From Phenylobacterium sp. Root700 (lineage in GTDB: Bacteria > Pseudomonadota > Alphaproteobacteria > Caulobacterales > Caulobacteraceae), in assembly GCF_001429025.1 (NCBI RefSeq), contig NZ_LMHT01000022.1:380606-444605 (forward strand): 64,000 nucleotides of DNA, in the 5' to 3' direction. The position numbers were made by a program, and so were the translations under genes. The notes under the pieces are model-generated. The model made no database searches, was not told the DNA's origin, and worked only from the letters and a program-made list of their open reading frames with translations. This document shows, one piece after another, positions 1 through 7,843 of this stretch (positions within the stretch are counted from its first letter, which is position 1; the number at the start of each line of letters is the position of its first letter).

Positions 1-589
1 CTTCCCCATCGGGCCCGGAGATGATCGCCAAGGCGCGCGCGGCCTCGGCGACGCTGCGGGCCAGGGTTCCCACCGTGTCGAGACTGGGCGCCAGGTCATG
101 GACGCCCCGCAGACTGACCAGTCCCCGCCCTGGCTTCAGGCCGACCACGCCGCACACCCCGGCCGGGATGCGCACCGAGCCGCCGGTGTCGGTGCCCAGC
201 GCCACGTCGCAGAGGCCCGCCGCCACCGCGACCGCCGATCCGCTGGACGAACCGCCAGGCGCGCGATGAACCTGGGCGTCCCACGGGTTCCATGGCTCCC
301 CCACCGCTCGATTGGTGCCCCAGCCGCCATAGGCCAACTCCACGGTCTGGGTCTTGCCCACCGCCGCCCAACCGGCCTCCAGCAGCCGCTCGACGGCCGC
401 GGCGTGGCGTGCGGGCGATGGATCCAGCGGCGAGCGCCCGCCGCCACCGGTCGGGACGCCGGCGAAATCGATCATATCCTTGACGGCAAAAGTCGGTCCC
501 TGCCCGGCCGCCGGGTCGAAGACGGTGGTGAAGGCGTTCAGCCTGCCGCCATAGCGGTCAATCCGCGCCCTGGCCTGCGACGGGGTCAC
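1..589 (-). CDS. Amidase-signature family amidase, N-terminal part (cut by left edge)
   Basis: About 196 residues are visible; the C-terminal part lies beyond base 1. The amidase-signature motif is clear: Lys37 in AVKDMIDF, the Gly/Ser stretch GGSSSGSAVAVAAG and GTDTGGSVRIPA, which together supply the Ser-cisSer-Lys triad that hydrolyses amide bonds. The substrate cannot be told from this part. I chose the GTG at 589 because it forms a GTGA overlap with the stop codon of the upstream exported amidohydrolase, so the two are probably translated as an operon. No signal peptide is seen, which suggests a cytoplasmic enzyme. GatA is excluded because a genuine gatA is present at 50130-51602 with gatC. 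Confidence 0.9.
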   Translation of the reverse strand, partial: MTPSQARARIDRYGGRLNAFTTVFDPAAGQGPTFAVKDMIDFAGVPTGGGGRSPLDPSPARHAAAVERLLEAGWAAVGKTQTVELAYGGWGTNRAVGEPWNPWDAQVHRAPGGSSSGSAVAVAAGLCDVALGTDTGGSVRIPAGVCGVVGLKPGRGLVSLRGVHDLAPSLDTVGTLARSVAEAARALAIISGPDGE

Positions 590-2319
590 CAGGCCCAACT
601 CCAATCCTTGGCGGTGGGACGGCAACCACCGTCAGCCCAGCCCTTCCAGGCCCGCCCGCGCACCACCTGCCCGGCGGCGACGCCGGTCGGCTCGCCGTCC
701 GCCAGGACCAGCTTGCCGTTCACCAGCACATGGCTGACGCCGGTGGCGAACTGCTTGGGCTGCTCGTAGGTCCCCTTGTCGCCGATGGTCTTGGGATCAA
801 ACAACACCACGTCGGCGTGATAGCCGACCTTGAGCAGCCCCCGGTCCCTTAGCCCCAGGTTCTGGGCCGGAAACGCCGAGAGCCTGCGCACCGCGTCGGC
901 CAGGCTGGTGGTCTTCTCCTCACGCACATACTTGCCGAGCACCCGGGCGAAGTTGCCATAAGCGCGCGGATGGGTGCTGGATTTCAGGAATACGCCCTCC
1001 GGCGCCTGGGCCGAAGCGTCGGAGCCGAAGCTCATCCAGGGCAGCGCCGTCTGGCGGGCGACGTTCTCCTCCGACATCAGGAAATAGACCACCTGCACGC
1101 GGCTGCCGTCCTCGATGACCAGGTCGATGGCCGCGTCCTCAGGACTGATCCCCCGCGCCTTGGCGACCTGCGCCAGGGTCTTGCCGGTCAGGTCCTTCAT
1201 GGCCGGGTTCTTGAACCCGACCAGCAGGGTCCCCTCAGCCCCGGCATGGCGATAGAGGTTCTCGAAGGACGGCTTTTCCTGACGCATTTCGGCGATGACC
1301 TTGGCGCGGGTGTCCGGGTCCTTCATCCGGCCGATCCACTGCTCCACCCCGCCCGCCTGCACCCAGGGCGGCATGGCGGCGTCCAGACCCGTGGAGCCGG
1401 CGGTGTAGGTGTACATGTCGGCGGTGATGCGCTGGCCGCTGGCGCGGGCGGCCTCGATCCGGGCGATGGCGGGATCGAGCTTGGACCAGTTGGCGCGGCC
1501 AGCCTGTTTCAGGTGGTAGATCTCCGCGGGCGCGCCCGATAGGCGAGAGATCTCGATCAGTTCGTCGATGGCCTCCAGCAACCGGTCGGCTTCCGAGCGC
1601 ATGTGGCTGATATAGATCCCGCCGCAGCGCCCAGCGTCGGTGGCCAGGGCGGTCAGCTCCGGCGTCTCGGCGTAGCTGGCTGGCGCGTAGATCAGCGATG
1701 AGCCGACCCCGAGCGCGCCATCCTCCATCGCCGCAACCACCAGCTTGCGCATGGCCAAGAGTTGCTCGGGCGTTGGATCGACATCGCCCTCGCCCAGCAC
1801 GTGTTCACGTACGGTGGCCGCGCCCACGAACGAGGCCACGTTCACCGCCACGCCGCGCTTCTCCAGCCAGGCCAGGTACTGATCGAGCGTGGTCCATTCG
1901 ATGGGATACTTGATGTCGCCCATTCGCTGGGTTTGCAGGCGTTTCATCTCCGGACTCAGCGGGCCCATCGAACTCCCCTCGCCCATGACCTCCAGCGTCA
2001 CGCCCTGCTTCAGGTCCGAGAGGCCGCGCCCGTCGGCGATCAGGCTGTCGGTCGCCCAGGAGAGCATGTTGATGAAACCGGGCGAGACCGCCCTGCCCTT
2101 GGCGTCGATGGTGGTTCTGGCGGTTTCCGGCGCTCGCGGGCCGACATAGGCGATCCGGCCGTCCGCCACCGCCACGTCGCCCTTGAACGGCGCGCCCCCC
2201 GAACCGTCATAGATCTGGGCGTTGCGGATCACCACGTCATAGGCCGGCGGCGAGGCGGCGAGCGCCGCGGTCGAGGCCAGCAGGGCGGCGGTCAGGGCGA
2301 AGGCGGCGTGTCTGTGCAT
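586..2319 (-). CDS. Exported D-aminoacylase-like amidohydrolase with altered metal site
   Basis: The protein has 577 residues. It begins with a signal peptide (MHRHAAFALTAALLASTAALA), so it should act in the periplasm. The fold matches the N-acyl-D-amino-acid deacylase branch of the amidohydrolase superfamily: an N-terminal beta segment ending in SPGFIN, histidines in YISHMRSE and IYHLKQAG, and the late Asp in FGSDAS. The usual HxH after PGFID is replaced by NMLSW, and the metal-bridging Cys of GNCG is replaced by Glu in MGEGSS. At most a single-metal site is therefore expected. The gene overlaps the downstream amidase by 4 nt, which suggests joint breakdown of acylated or amidated amino acids. 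The substrate is not known. Confidence 0.85.
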   Translation of the reverse strand: MHRHAAFALTAALLASTAALAASPPAYDVVIRNAQIYDGSGGAPFKGDVAVADGRIAYVGPRAPETARTTIDAKGRAVSPGFINMLSWATDSLIADGRGLSDLKQGVTLEVMGEGSSMGPLSPEMKRLQTQRMGDIKYPIEWTTLDQYLAWLEKRGVAVNVASFVGAATVREHVLGEGDVDPTPEQLLAMRKLVVAAMEDGALGVGSSLIYAPASYAETPELTALATDAGRCGGIYISHMRSEADRLLEAIDELIEISRLSGAPAEIYHLKQAGRANWSKLDPAIARIEAARASGQRITADMYTYTAGSTGLDAAMPPWVQAGGVEQWIGRMKDPDTRAKVIAEMRQEKPSFENLYRHAGAEGTLLVGFKNPAMKDLTGKTLAQVAKARGISPEDAAIDLVIEDGSRVQVVYFLMSEENVARQTALPWMSFGSDASAQAPEGVFLKSSTHPRAYGNFARVLGKYVREEKTTSLADAVRRLSAFPAQNLGLRDRGLLKVGYHADVVLFDPKTIGDKGTYEQPKQFATGVSHVLVNGKLVLADGEPTGVAAGQVVRGRAWKGWADGGCRPTAKDWSWAW

Positions 2320-2378
2320 GACGCCATGTGAAGCGAGAATCCGCCGTCTGTCAGGCGAGAGTTTTTTCGTCCGCCCCT

Positions 2379-2404
2379 GGAACTTCGCCCCGAGGCTCCT
2401 CGTT
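2379..2404 (+). promoter_or_regulatory. EcfG (general stress) promoter P1, GGAAC-N17-CGTT
   Basis: GGAAC lies at 2379-2383 and CGTT at 2401-2404 with a 17-nt spacer, an exact match to the alphaproteobacterial EcfG/SigT consensus. Transcription would start near 2411, exactly where a hairpin-bounded candidate small RNA begins. Confidence 0.75.
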
Positions 2405-2410
2405 TACTCC

Positions 2411-2521
2411 TTGATCGATGACGAAAGTCGGAGATCACGCCCGATCAAACACCAGCAGTGGAAATGATCGGACAAGAAGCCCGGCGAACGCTCCCACAAT
2501 CCTGGTGAGAACGCCGGGCTT
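2411..2521 (+). ncRNA. Candidate stress-induced small RNA
   Basis: About 111 nt fit a discrete RNA. The 5' end forms a stem of TTGATCG (2411-2417) with CGATCAA (2442-2448). A single-stranded middle follows, and the 3' end is a perfect 10-bp stem, AAGCCCGGCG (2477-2486) with CGCCGGGCTT (2512-2521). Its 25-nt loop carries a pyrimidine-rich CTCCCACA that could pair with Shine-Dalgarno sequences. An EcfG promoter stands just upstream. C. crescentus has an EcfG-dependent sRNA of similar size (GsrN), but I cannot establish homology. The U-tract after the 3' stem is weak, so read-through into the CBS gene is possible, and the region may instead be a long leader. Confidence 0.5.
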
Positions 2522-2568
2522 CGCTGTTTCTGGGCGCCGGCGGCGGGTCGCTATATCTGGCCGCCCGC

Positions 2569-2593
2569 GGAACGCGACCTTCCCCCGCCCGTT
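2569..2593 (+). promoter_or_regulatory. EcfG promoter P2 of the CBS-domain gene, GGAAC-N16-CGTT
   Basis: GGAAC lies at 2569-2573 and CGTT at 2590-2593 with a 16-nt spacer. The expected start near 2600 leaves a leader of about 45 nt before the ATG at 2646, a normal distance. Confidence 0.75.
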
Positions 2594-2645
2594 TCGCCGC
2601 TAAGGCCCGCCGCAGCGGCCGGCCATTTCCCTGGGAGTCTTCGCC

Positions 2646-3083
2646 ATGAAAGTCAGCGATTGCATGACGCGTAACGTCAAGATGGCCGGCCCGACGCAAA
2701 CCCTTCAGGAAGCCGCGCGGATGATGTTCGACCTCGACGCCGGCGTGCTGCCCGTCAGCGAGGGCGACCGGCTCGTCGGGATGATCACCGACCGCGACAT
2801 CGCCGTCCGCGGCGTGGCCCAAGGCAAGGGTCCGGACGCCCGGGTCGGCGACGTCATGAGCAAGGAAGTTCGCTACTGCTACGACGACGAGGAAAGCGAG
2901 GCGGTGCTGCGCAACATGGGCGACATCCAGCTCCGCCGCCTTCCGGTCCTTAATCGCGACAAGCGCCTGATCGGCATCGTCTCGCTCGCCGATCTCGCCT
3001 CGGTCGGCCAGACCGCCCGCGCGGGCGAAGCGCTCGGCGGCATCGTCCGCCCCGGCGGCGAACACTCCCAGTCGATCCACTAG
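2646..3083 (+). CDS. CBS-domain pair protein, predicted general-stress gene
   Basis: This 145-residue protein is almost entirely two CBS motifs: residues about 7-60 (CMTRNVKMAGPTQTLQEAA, then LVGMITDRDIAVRG) and 73-125 (VMSKEVRYCYDDEES, then LIGIVSLADLA). CBS pairs bind adenine nucleotides and act as small ligand sensors. Stand-alone versions are common in alphaproteobacteria, and their partner is usually unknown. The start follows GGGAG at 2633-2637. Promoter P2 immediately upstream predicts induction by the EcfG sigma factor in stress or stationary phase. The gene stands alone and is followed by a long inverted repeat. Confidence 0.92.
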   Translation: MKVSDCMTRNVKMAGPTQTLQEAARMMFDLDAGVLPVSEGDRLVGMITDRDIAVRGVAQGKGPDARVGDVMSKEVRYCYDDEESEAVLRNMGDIQLRRLPVLNRDKRLIGIVSLADLASVGQTARAGEALGGIVRPGGEHSQSIH

Positions 3084-3101
3084 AAACAGCTCGCTCGCTT
3101 A

Positions 3102-3215
3102 GATCCTCCCCCGCTGGGGGAGGTGGCGCGCGAAGCGCGACGGAGGGGACTGCGGCGGGTGTCGAAGCCCCCTCCGTCAGCCAATCGGCTGACAGCTCCC
3201 CCAGCGGGGAGCATC
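3102..3215. repeat. Long imperfect inverted repeat (REP/MITE-like intergenic element)
   Basis: Two arms of about 50 bp (3102-3151 and 3166-3215) are imperfect reverse complements around a 14-nt centre. Each arm also contains its own small palindrome, for example CCCCCGCTGGGGG. The element sits exactly between the convergent CBS and spoT genes, where it could also end transcription from both sides. No second copy was seen in the window. Confidence 0.7.
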
Positions 3216-3230
3216 TGACGGGGTGAGCCG

Positions 3231-5399
3231 CTAGCCCTTCGCCCGGTCCACGGTCTCGATGCTGGGATTGGCGCGCAGGGCCGCGGCGATATGGGTCAGG
3301 TGGCGGGCGTCCTTCACCTCGACGTCGAAATCCACGTCGAAGAAGTCCGATTGCCGCCGGTGCATGCGCAGATTGACGATATTGCCGCCAGCCTCGCCGA
3401 TCACCGTGCAGGCCTGGCCCAGCACGCCCGGCGCATTCTTGATTGTGGCGCTCAGCTTGGACAGCGTGACGGTGTTGCGCTCGGCCTCGGGCGTCCATTG
3501 CAGGTCGCGCCAGAGTTCCTCGCGATCCTCGAAATCGGCCAGGGTCGCGCAGTCGATGGTGTGGATCGTCAGGCCCGTGCCGTCCGGCTCCAGGATGCCG
3601 ACGATGCGGTCGCCCGGCACCGGGGTGCAGCAGGTTCCGAAGTTCAGCGAGACGCCGGGCGTCAGCCCGCCGCCGCGCACATAGAGCCTGGCCCCCTTGC
3701 CGCCTTCGATGCGGCGCGTGGCTGTAGCGGCGTCGCGGTCGGAGGCCTTCAGGCCGGGGAAGATCACGTCCAGCACCTGGGTCGGCGAGATGCGCCCACG
3801 GCCGACCGCCTCGAACAGGTCTTCCTCGGTGGCGACGGCGAAGCGTTCCAGCGACGGCTTCAGCAGCACGTCCTTGCGCGCCTTGCCGGCCCGCTCGAAG
3901 GTCTGGTCGACGGTGGCGAGGCCGAGCCGGATGAACTCTTCCTTCTCGGTCTGGCGGATGTGACGGCGGATCGCCGAGCGCGCCCGGCCGGTGACCGTCA
4001 GCGAGCGCCAGTCCGGCGGCACCACCGGCTTGGCGCCGCGGATCACCTCGACCACGTCGCCGTTCTGAAGAGCTGTCCGTAAGGGTTTGAGTTCGCCGTT
4101 GATTTTGACGCCGATGCAGGTGTCGCCAACGTCGGTGTGGACGGCATAGGCGAAGTCCAGCGGCATCCCCCCGCGCGGCAGGCTAACCAGCTTGCCCTTG
4201 GGCGTGAACACGAACACCTGGTCGAGATACATCTCGAGCTTGGCGTGCTCGACCAGTTCCTCGACGTCGCCGCCGTGCTCCAGCACCTGGACCAGGTGGC
4301 GCAGGTTGACCAGCGGGTCGCGGCCGCCCTCGGCGGCCTGGGCCTCGGCGTCGAAGCCGTAGGACTTGTCCTTGTAGCGCCAGTGAGCGGCCACGCCGTC
4401 CTCGGCGATCCGGTCCATGGTCTCGGTGCGGATCTGCATCTCGATGCGCATGCCGCGCGGGCCGACCACGGTGGTGTGGATCGAGCGGTAGTTGTTCCGC
4501 TTCGGCGTCGAGATGTAGTCCTTGAACCGCTCAGGCACGCTCGGCCAGGCCCGGTGGATGACGCCCAGCGCCTGATAGCAGTCGCTCTCGGAATCGACGA
4601 TCACCCGGAAGGCGAAGATATCGGAGAGCTGGGAGAAGCCGATCGATTTGCGCTGCAGCTTGCGCCAGATCGAATAGGGGTTCTTCTCGCGCCCGAAGAC
4701 CCTGGCCGACAGACCGGCGGCCTCCAGCCGGCTGGCGATTTCGCCAGACACCACCGCGACCGCCCCGCCCTGCTCGATCCGCAGGGCCTCGAGCCGGCGG
4801 CCGATGGCGTCGCGCGCCACCGGGTTCAGGTGCTCGAAGGCCAGCTCCTCCAGCTCCGAACAGATCCGGTGACAGCCGATGGAGCGCGCCAGCGGCGCAT
4901 AGATGTCGAGGGTTTCGCGGGCGATCCGCTCACGCTTGGCGGGGCTCTTGATGTAGTGGAGCGTCCGCATGTTGTGCAGACGGTCGGCCAGCTTGACCAT
5001 CAGGACGCGCACGTCCTTGGAGATGGCCAGGATGAACTTGCGAAGGTTCTCGGCCTGCTTGGTATGTTCGCTGTTGAGCTCGAGCTTGGTGAGCTTGGTC
5101 ACGCCCTCGACCAGCTCGGTGATCTCGCCCCCGAACAAGGCGCGGATATCGTCCGGGGTGACCGGCGTATCCTCGATCACGTCATGCAGCAGGGCTGTGA
5201 CGATGGTGGCGGTGTCCAACCGATAGTCGGTCAGGATCCCCGCCACCTCGATAGGATGGGCGAAGTATGGGTCGCCGGAAGCGCGCTTCTGACTGCCATG
5301 CATCCGCATGGCGTAGACATAGGCGCGGTTCAGGACCGCTTCGTCGGCGGTAGGGTCGTACGAGCGGACCTTTTCGATCAACTCGTACTGACGAAGCAT
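3231..5399 (-). CDS. spoT: Bifunctional (p)ppGpp synthetase/hydrolase (RelA/SpoT homologue)
   Basis: The protein has 722 residues, the usual length for a long Rsh enzyme. In order it shows an HD hydrolase domain (YFAHPIEVAG, LLHDVIEDT, KLADRLHNMRTL), a synthetase domain (SIWRKLQRK, LSDIFAFRVIV, NNYRSIHTTVVGP, EMQIRT), a TGS domain (VFTPKGKLVSLPRG) and a C-terminal ACT domain (NAPGVLGQACTVIGEAGGNI). Both catalytic halves keep their motifs, so it should make and degrade the alarmone, as the single Rsh of Caulobacter does. It lies downstream of rpoZ on the same strand, separated by 89 nt, a conserved neighbourhood (rpoZ-spoT) in many proteobacteria. Confidence 0.97.
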   Translation of the reverse strand: MLRQYELIEKVRSYDPTADEAVLNRAYVYAMRMHGSQKRASGDPYFAHPIEVAGILTDYRLDTATIVTALLHDVIEDTPVTPDDIRALFGGEITELVEGVTKLTKLELNSEHTKQAENLRKFILAISKDVRVLMVKLADRLHNMRTLHYIKSPAKRERIARETLDIYAPLARSIGCHRICSELEELAFEHLNPVARDAIGRRLEALRIEQGGAVAVVSGEIASRLEAAGLSARVFGREKNPYSIWRKLQRKSIGFSQLSDIFAFRVIVDSESDCYQALGVIHRAWPSVPERFKDYISTPKRNNYRSIHTTVVGPRGMRIEMQIRTETMDRIAEDGVAAHWRYKDKSYGFDAEAQAAEGGRDPLVNLRHLVQVLEHGGDVEELVEHAKLEMYLDQVFVFTPKGKLVSLPRGGMPLDFAYAVHTDVGDTCIGVKINGELKPLRTALQNGDVVEVIRGAKPVVPPDWRSLTVTGRARSAIRRHIRQTEKEEFIRLGLATVDQTFERAGKARKDVLLKPSLERFAVATEEDLFEAVGRGRISPTQVLDVIFPGLKASDRDAATATRRIEGGKGARLYVRGGGLTPGVSLNFGTCCTPVPGDRIVGILEPDGTGLTIHTIDCATLADFEDREELWRDLQWTPEAERNTVTLSKLSATIKNAPGVLGQACTVIGEAGGNIVNLRMHRRQSDFFDVDFDVEVKDARHLTHIAAALRANPSIETVDRAKG

Positions 5400-5488
5400 C
5401 TTCGGACGCTTGACGACCGGCGCGTCCGTTCTGTCGGCGGGCGGTTCGGGCGCCGCCGTTAAGGTGAGAGGTTCTGGGCCTTCTGGGC

Positions 5489-5848
5489 TCAGTACCGCTC
5501 CTCCTGGCCGCCGTCGCGGTCGCTCTGCAGAGCGCGGACCAGCTCCAGCTCGCTCATCTGCATGTGGGTCGGATCGGCCAGCAGGGCGAGGGTTTCAGCC
5601 TCTTCCTCGGCTTCCGAGCGCTCGTCAACACGTTGCAGGGTCCCGATCAGGTTCTCCCGCAGCTCGTCGGCGTCGACCACGTCGTCGGCGATTTCACGCA
5701 GCGAAACGACCGGGTTTTTGTCGTTGTCGCGGTCGACCAGGAGCGGAGCGCCAGCGGAAATGGCGCGGGCGCGATGGGCCGCCAGCAGCACGAGGCTGAA
5801 GCGGTTGGGGACCTTCTCGACGCAATCTTCGACGGTGACGCGGGCCAT
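5489..5848 (-). CDS. rpoZ: RNA polymerase omega subunit
   Basis: The 119-residue protein begins [20 protein letters not shown] and continues with [12 protein letters not shown], the conserved N-terminal omega fold that clamps the beta' subunit and helps core assembly. The tail is long, acidic and Glu-rich (about residues 75-95), as is common in alphaproteobacterial omega. In E. coli, omega contributes a ppGpp site, so its place upstream of spoT is functionally apt. Upstream is an AT-richer leader (5849-5932) with a GAATC site close to the start codon. Confidence 0.97.
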   Translation of the reverse strand: MARVTVEDCVEKVPNRFSLVLLAAHRARAISAGAPLLVDRDNDKNPVVSLREIADDVVDADELRENLIGTLQRVDERSEAEEEAETLALLADPTHMQMSELELVRALQSDRDGGQEERY

Positions 5849-5932
5849 GGAATCCTCAGAGGGGCGATAGAACCGAACAAAATAGAGGCTTTGCGCTCAT
5901 TGTGCAACGCCGCAACGCGGGCTTATCGGCGT

Positions 5933-6571
5933 TCAGATGCCGCAGAGGCCGGCCTCATGCAGGATATCGCCTGGCGTTTCAAACACCGCGCTCGGTCGCT
6001 GGGCGCGCAGGATCTCTGGCGTCGCATAGCCCCAGGTGACCGCGCCGGTCGCCAGATGCGCCTTGCGGGCGGCCTCGATGTCGCGAACCTCGTCGCCCAC
6101 GCAGAGCACGTCGGCCTCGGCCACGCCGGACTTGCGGATGACCGCGCGGAACTTCGCCGCCTTGCCGAACACCGAGGCGCCGCAGCCGTAGTGAGCGATC
6201 AGTCCGACCAGATCGGGGCCCAGAACCTGGCGGACCGTCGCCTCGGCGTTGGAACTGACCACGGCGATCTTCACGCCGCCGGCGTCCAGGCGGCGAAGCA
6301 TGTCGCCCACGCCTGGGAACAGTTGAAGCGACGGCGCGGCCTCGGCGGCGAGCGCCCGGAAATGCGCCGCGATGAACGGCATCTTCCAGGTCGGCACGCC
6401 CAGGCGGCTGACGATCTCGCGGTTGGAGCACCCGCGCAGGGCCGCCATCTCAGCGAGATCGATCTGGCGGAAGCCGAAGCGTTTGGCGACGTCGTTGAGC
6501 ACGCACGCAAACCACTGCGCGCTGTCGGCCAGCGTTCCGTCAAAATCGAAAATCAGAAGGCGGTAGCCCAA
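5933..6571 (-). CDS. HAD-family phosphatase, phosphoglycolate-phosphatase-like
   Basis: The 212-residue protein has the HAD motifs in order: the DFDGTLADS nucleophile motif near residue 9, VVSSN (motif II Ser), a lysine in the FGKAAKFRAV segment, and VGDEVRDIEAA (motif III/IV aspartates). A helical cap lies between motifs I and II. This is subfamily I, as in phosphoglycolate phosphatases and beta-phosphoglucomutases. The substrate cannot be set by sequence alone. The gene follows folK on the same strand with a 114-nt gap. Confidence 0.88.
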   Translation of the reverse strand: MGYRLLIFDFDGTLADSAQWFACVLNDVAKRFGFRQIDLAEMAALRGCSNREIVSRLGVPTWKMPFIAAHFRALAAEAAPSLQLFPGVGDMLRRLDAGGVKIAVVSSNAEATVRQVLGPDLVGLIAHYGCGASVFGKAAKFRAVIRKSGVAEADVLCVGDEVRDIEAARKAHLATGAVTWGYATPEILRAQRPSAVFETPGDILHEAGLCGI

Positions 6572-6685
6572 GAGAGCACCTGCATACCGACGATAGGGCG
6601 GCGGGGGCTATACCTTGAGATGTTCCCCGTCAACGGAGCACTCCCCAGGCGTGACTTCGCGTCGCGGCTGGCGCCCCTCATCGGC

Positions 6686-7204
6686 TCAGAGATCGGGCGG
6701 GAGCTGAACCGGCGTTGCATCGCGCCCGACGCTGGCCGTCCGCGCCAATTCGGCGGCGGTGCTCCCCAGCACCGGATGGCGCCACCCTGGGTCGATTTCA
6801 GCCAACGGCCCCATCACGAACAGCCGTTCATGGGCGCGGGGATGCGGCAAGGTGAGACGGGGGTCGTCCGACACCACCCGGCCATAGGCGATGAGATCCA
6901 GATCCAAGGTTCGCGACGCGTTTGGCGCGCCCCTGGTCCGACCGAACTCGGCCTCGATCATGAACAACGTTCGGATTAGCTCATCGGGCGAAAGCTGAGC
7001 CTCGACAAGCACAACGCCGTTGCGATACTCCTGGGCATTCGGGTCCGGCCAGGCGGCGGAGCGCCACCAGGACGACCTTCTCAGCATGGGCAATCCCGCC
7101 TTCGCGAAACGAGCGAGCGCCGCCTCAAGAAGGGCTTCGGACGAACCAAAGTCGCCGGCCATATTGCCGCCAAGGGCGACGATGACCGCATCGTCCGAAT
7201 TCAT
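6686..7204 (-). CDS. folK: 2-amino-4-hydroxy-6-hydroxymethyldihydropteridine pyrophosphokinase
   Basis: The 172-residue enzyme transfers pyrophosphate from ATP to the pterin alcohol in folate synthesis. Typical motifs are ALGGNMAGD near the start, RSSWWRSAAWP, YRNGVVLVEA, the FGRTRGAPNASRTLDLDLI block that holds the ATP- and metal-binding residues, and LPHPRAHERLFVMGPLAEI. The reading frame extends further upstream, but the ATG at 7204 gives the normal family start. It also leaves a 33-nt divergent gap to the NYN gene, which must hold both translation starts. Confidence 0.95.
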   Translation of the reverse strand: MNSDDAVIVALGGNMAGDFGSSEALLEAALARFAKAGLPMLRRSSWWRSAAWPDPNAQEYRNGVVLVEAQLSPDELIRTLFMIEAEFGRTRGAPNASRTLDLDLIAYGRVVSDDPRLTLPHPRAHERLFVMGPLAEIDPGWRHPVLGSTAAELARTASVGRDATPVQLPPDL

Positions 7205-7237
7205 GCCCAACGCCCTATTTCCAGGATTTTCGAACCC

Positions 7238-7843
7238 ATGACCTTCTACCCCACCGACAGGCTCGCGCTCTTCATCGACGGAGCGAACCTGTACTCGGCC
7301 GCCAAGGGTCTGGGCTTCGATATAGACTATCGCAAGCTGCTGGAAGAGTTCCGCCAGCGGGGCGTCCTGGTTCGAGCCTATTACTACACCGCCCTGGTCG
7401 AGGATCAGGAATATTCGCCGATCCGCCCGCTGGTGGACTGGTTGGATTACAATGGCTTCCGGCTGGTGACTAAGCCGGCGCGCGAGTACACCGACGCTCA
7501 GGGCCGCAAGCGCTGGCGCGGTGACATGGACGTCGAGATCGCCGTCGACATGCTGGAGATGGCGGCGCACGCCGACCACCTGGTGCTGTTCTCCGGCGAC
7601 GGGGACTTCCGCGTCCTGGTCGAGGCCGTGCAGCGCCGCGGCGCGCGGGTGACCGTCGTCTCGACGGTCAAATCACAACCCCCGATGGCGTCCGACGACC
7701 TGCGCCGGCAGGCTGACAGCTTCGTGGACCTGGCCGACCTGGCCGACATCATCGGCCGGCCCTCGCGTCTGCCGCGCTTCATCCAGGAAAGCCGTGTGGC
7801 CCGCGAGAGCGACGCCGATCACGACGCCGACGCCGAGGCCTGA
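7238..7843 (+). CDS. NYN-domain (LabA/DUF88-type) protein
   Basis: The 201-residue protein belongs to the PIN-like NYN family. Acidic residues expected in the nuclease pocket are seen in FIDGANLY (residues about 11-18), GDMDVEIAVDML and FSGDGDFRVLVEAV. These family members are thought to be RNases or RNA-binding regulators, and the Caulobacter-type protein is widespread but poorly studied. The tail is acidic (ESDADHDADAEA). Its TGA shares one base with the ATG of the downstream uracil-DNA glycosylase, so the two genes are translated together. Confidence 0.9.
   Translation: MTFYPTDRLALFIDGANLYSAAKGLGFDIDYRKLLEEFRQRGVLVRAYYYTALVEDQEYSPIRPLVDWLDYNGFRLVTKPAREYTDAQGRKRWRGDMDVEIAVDMLEMAAHADHLVLFSGDGDFRVLVEAVQRRGARVTVVSTVKSQPPMASDDLRRQADSFVDLADLADIIGRPSRLPRFIQESRVARESDADHDADAEA

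Noticed and set aside
2418..2603. 61-codon ORF across the candidate small RNA
   Set aside because: It reads straight through the 10-bp hairpin, is Arg/Ser/Pro-rich without family features, and has no good ribosome-binding site.
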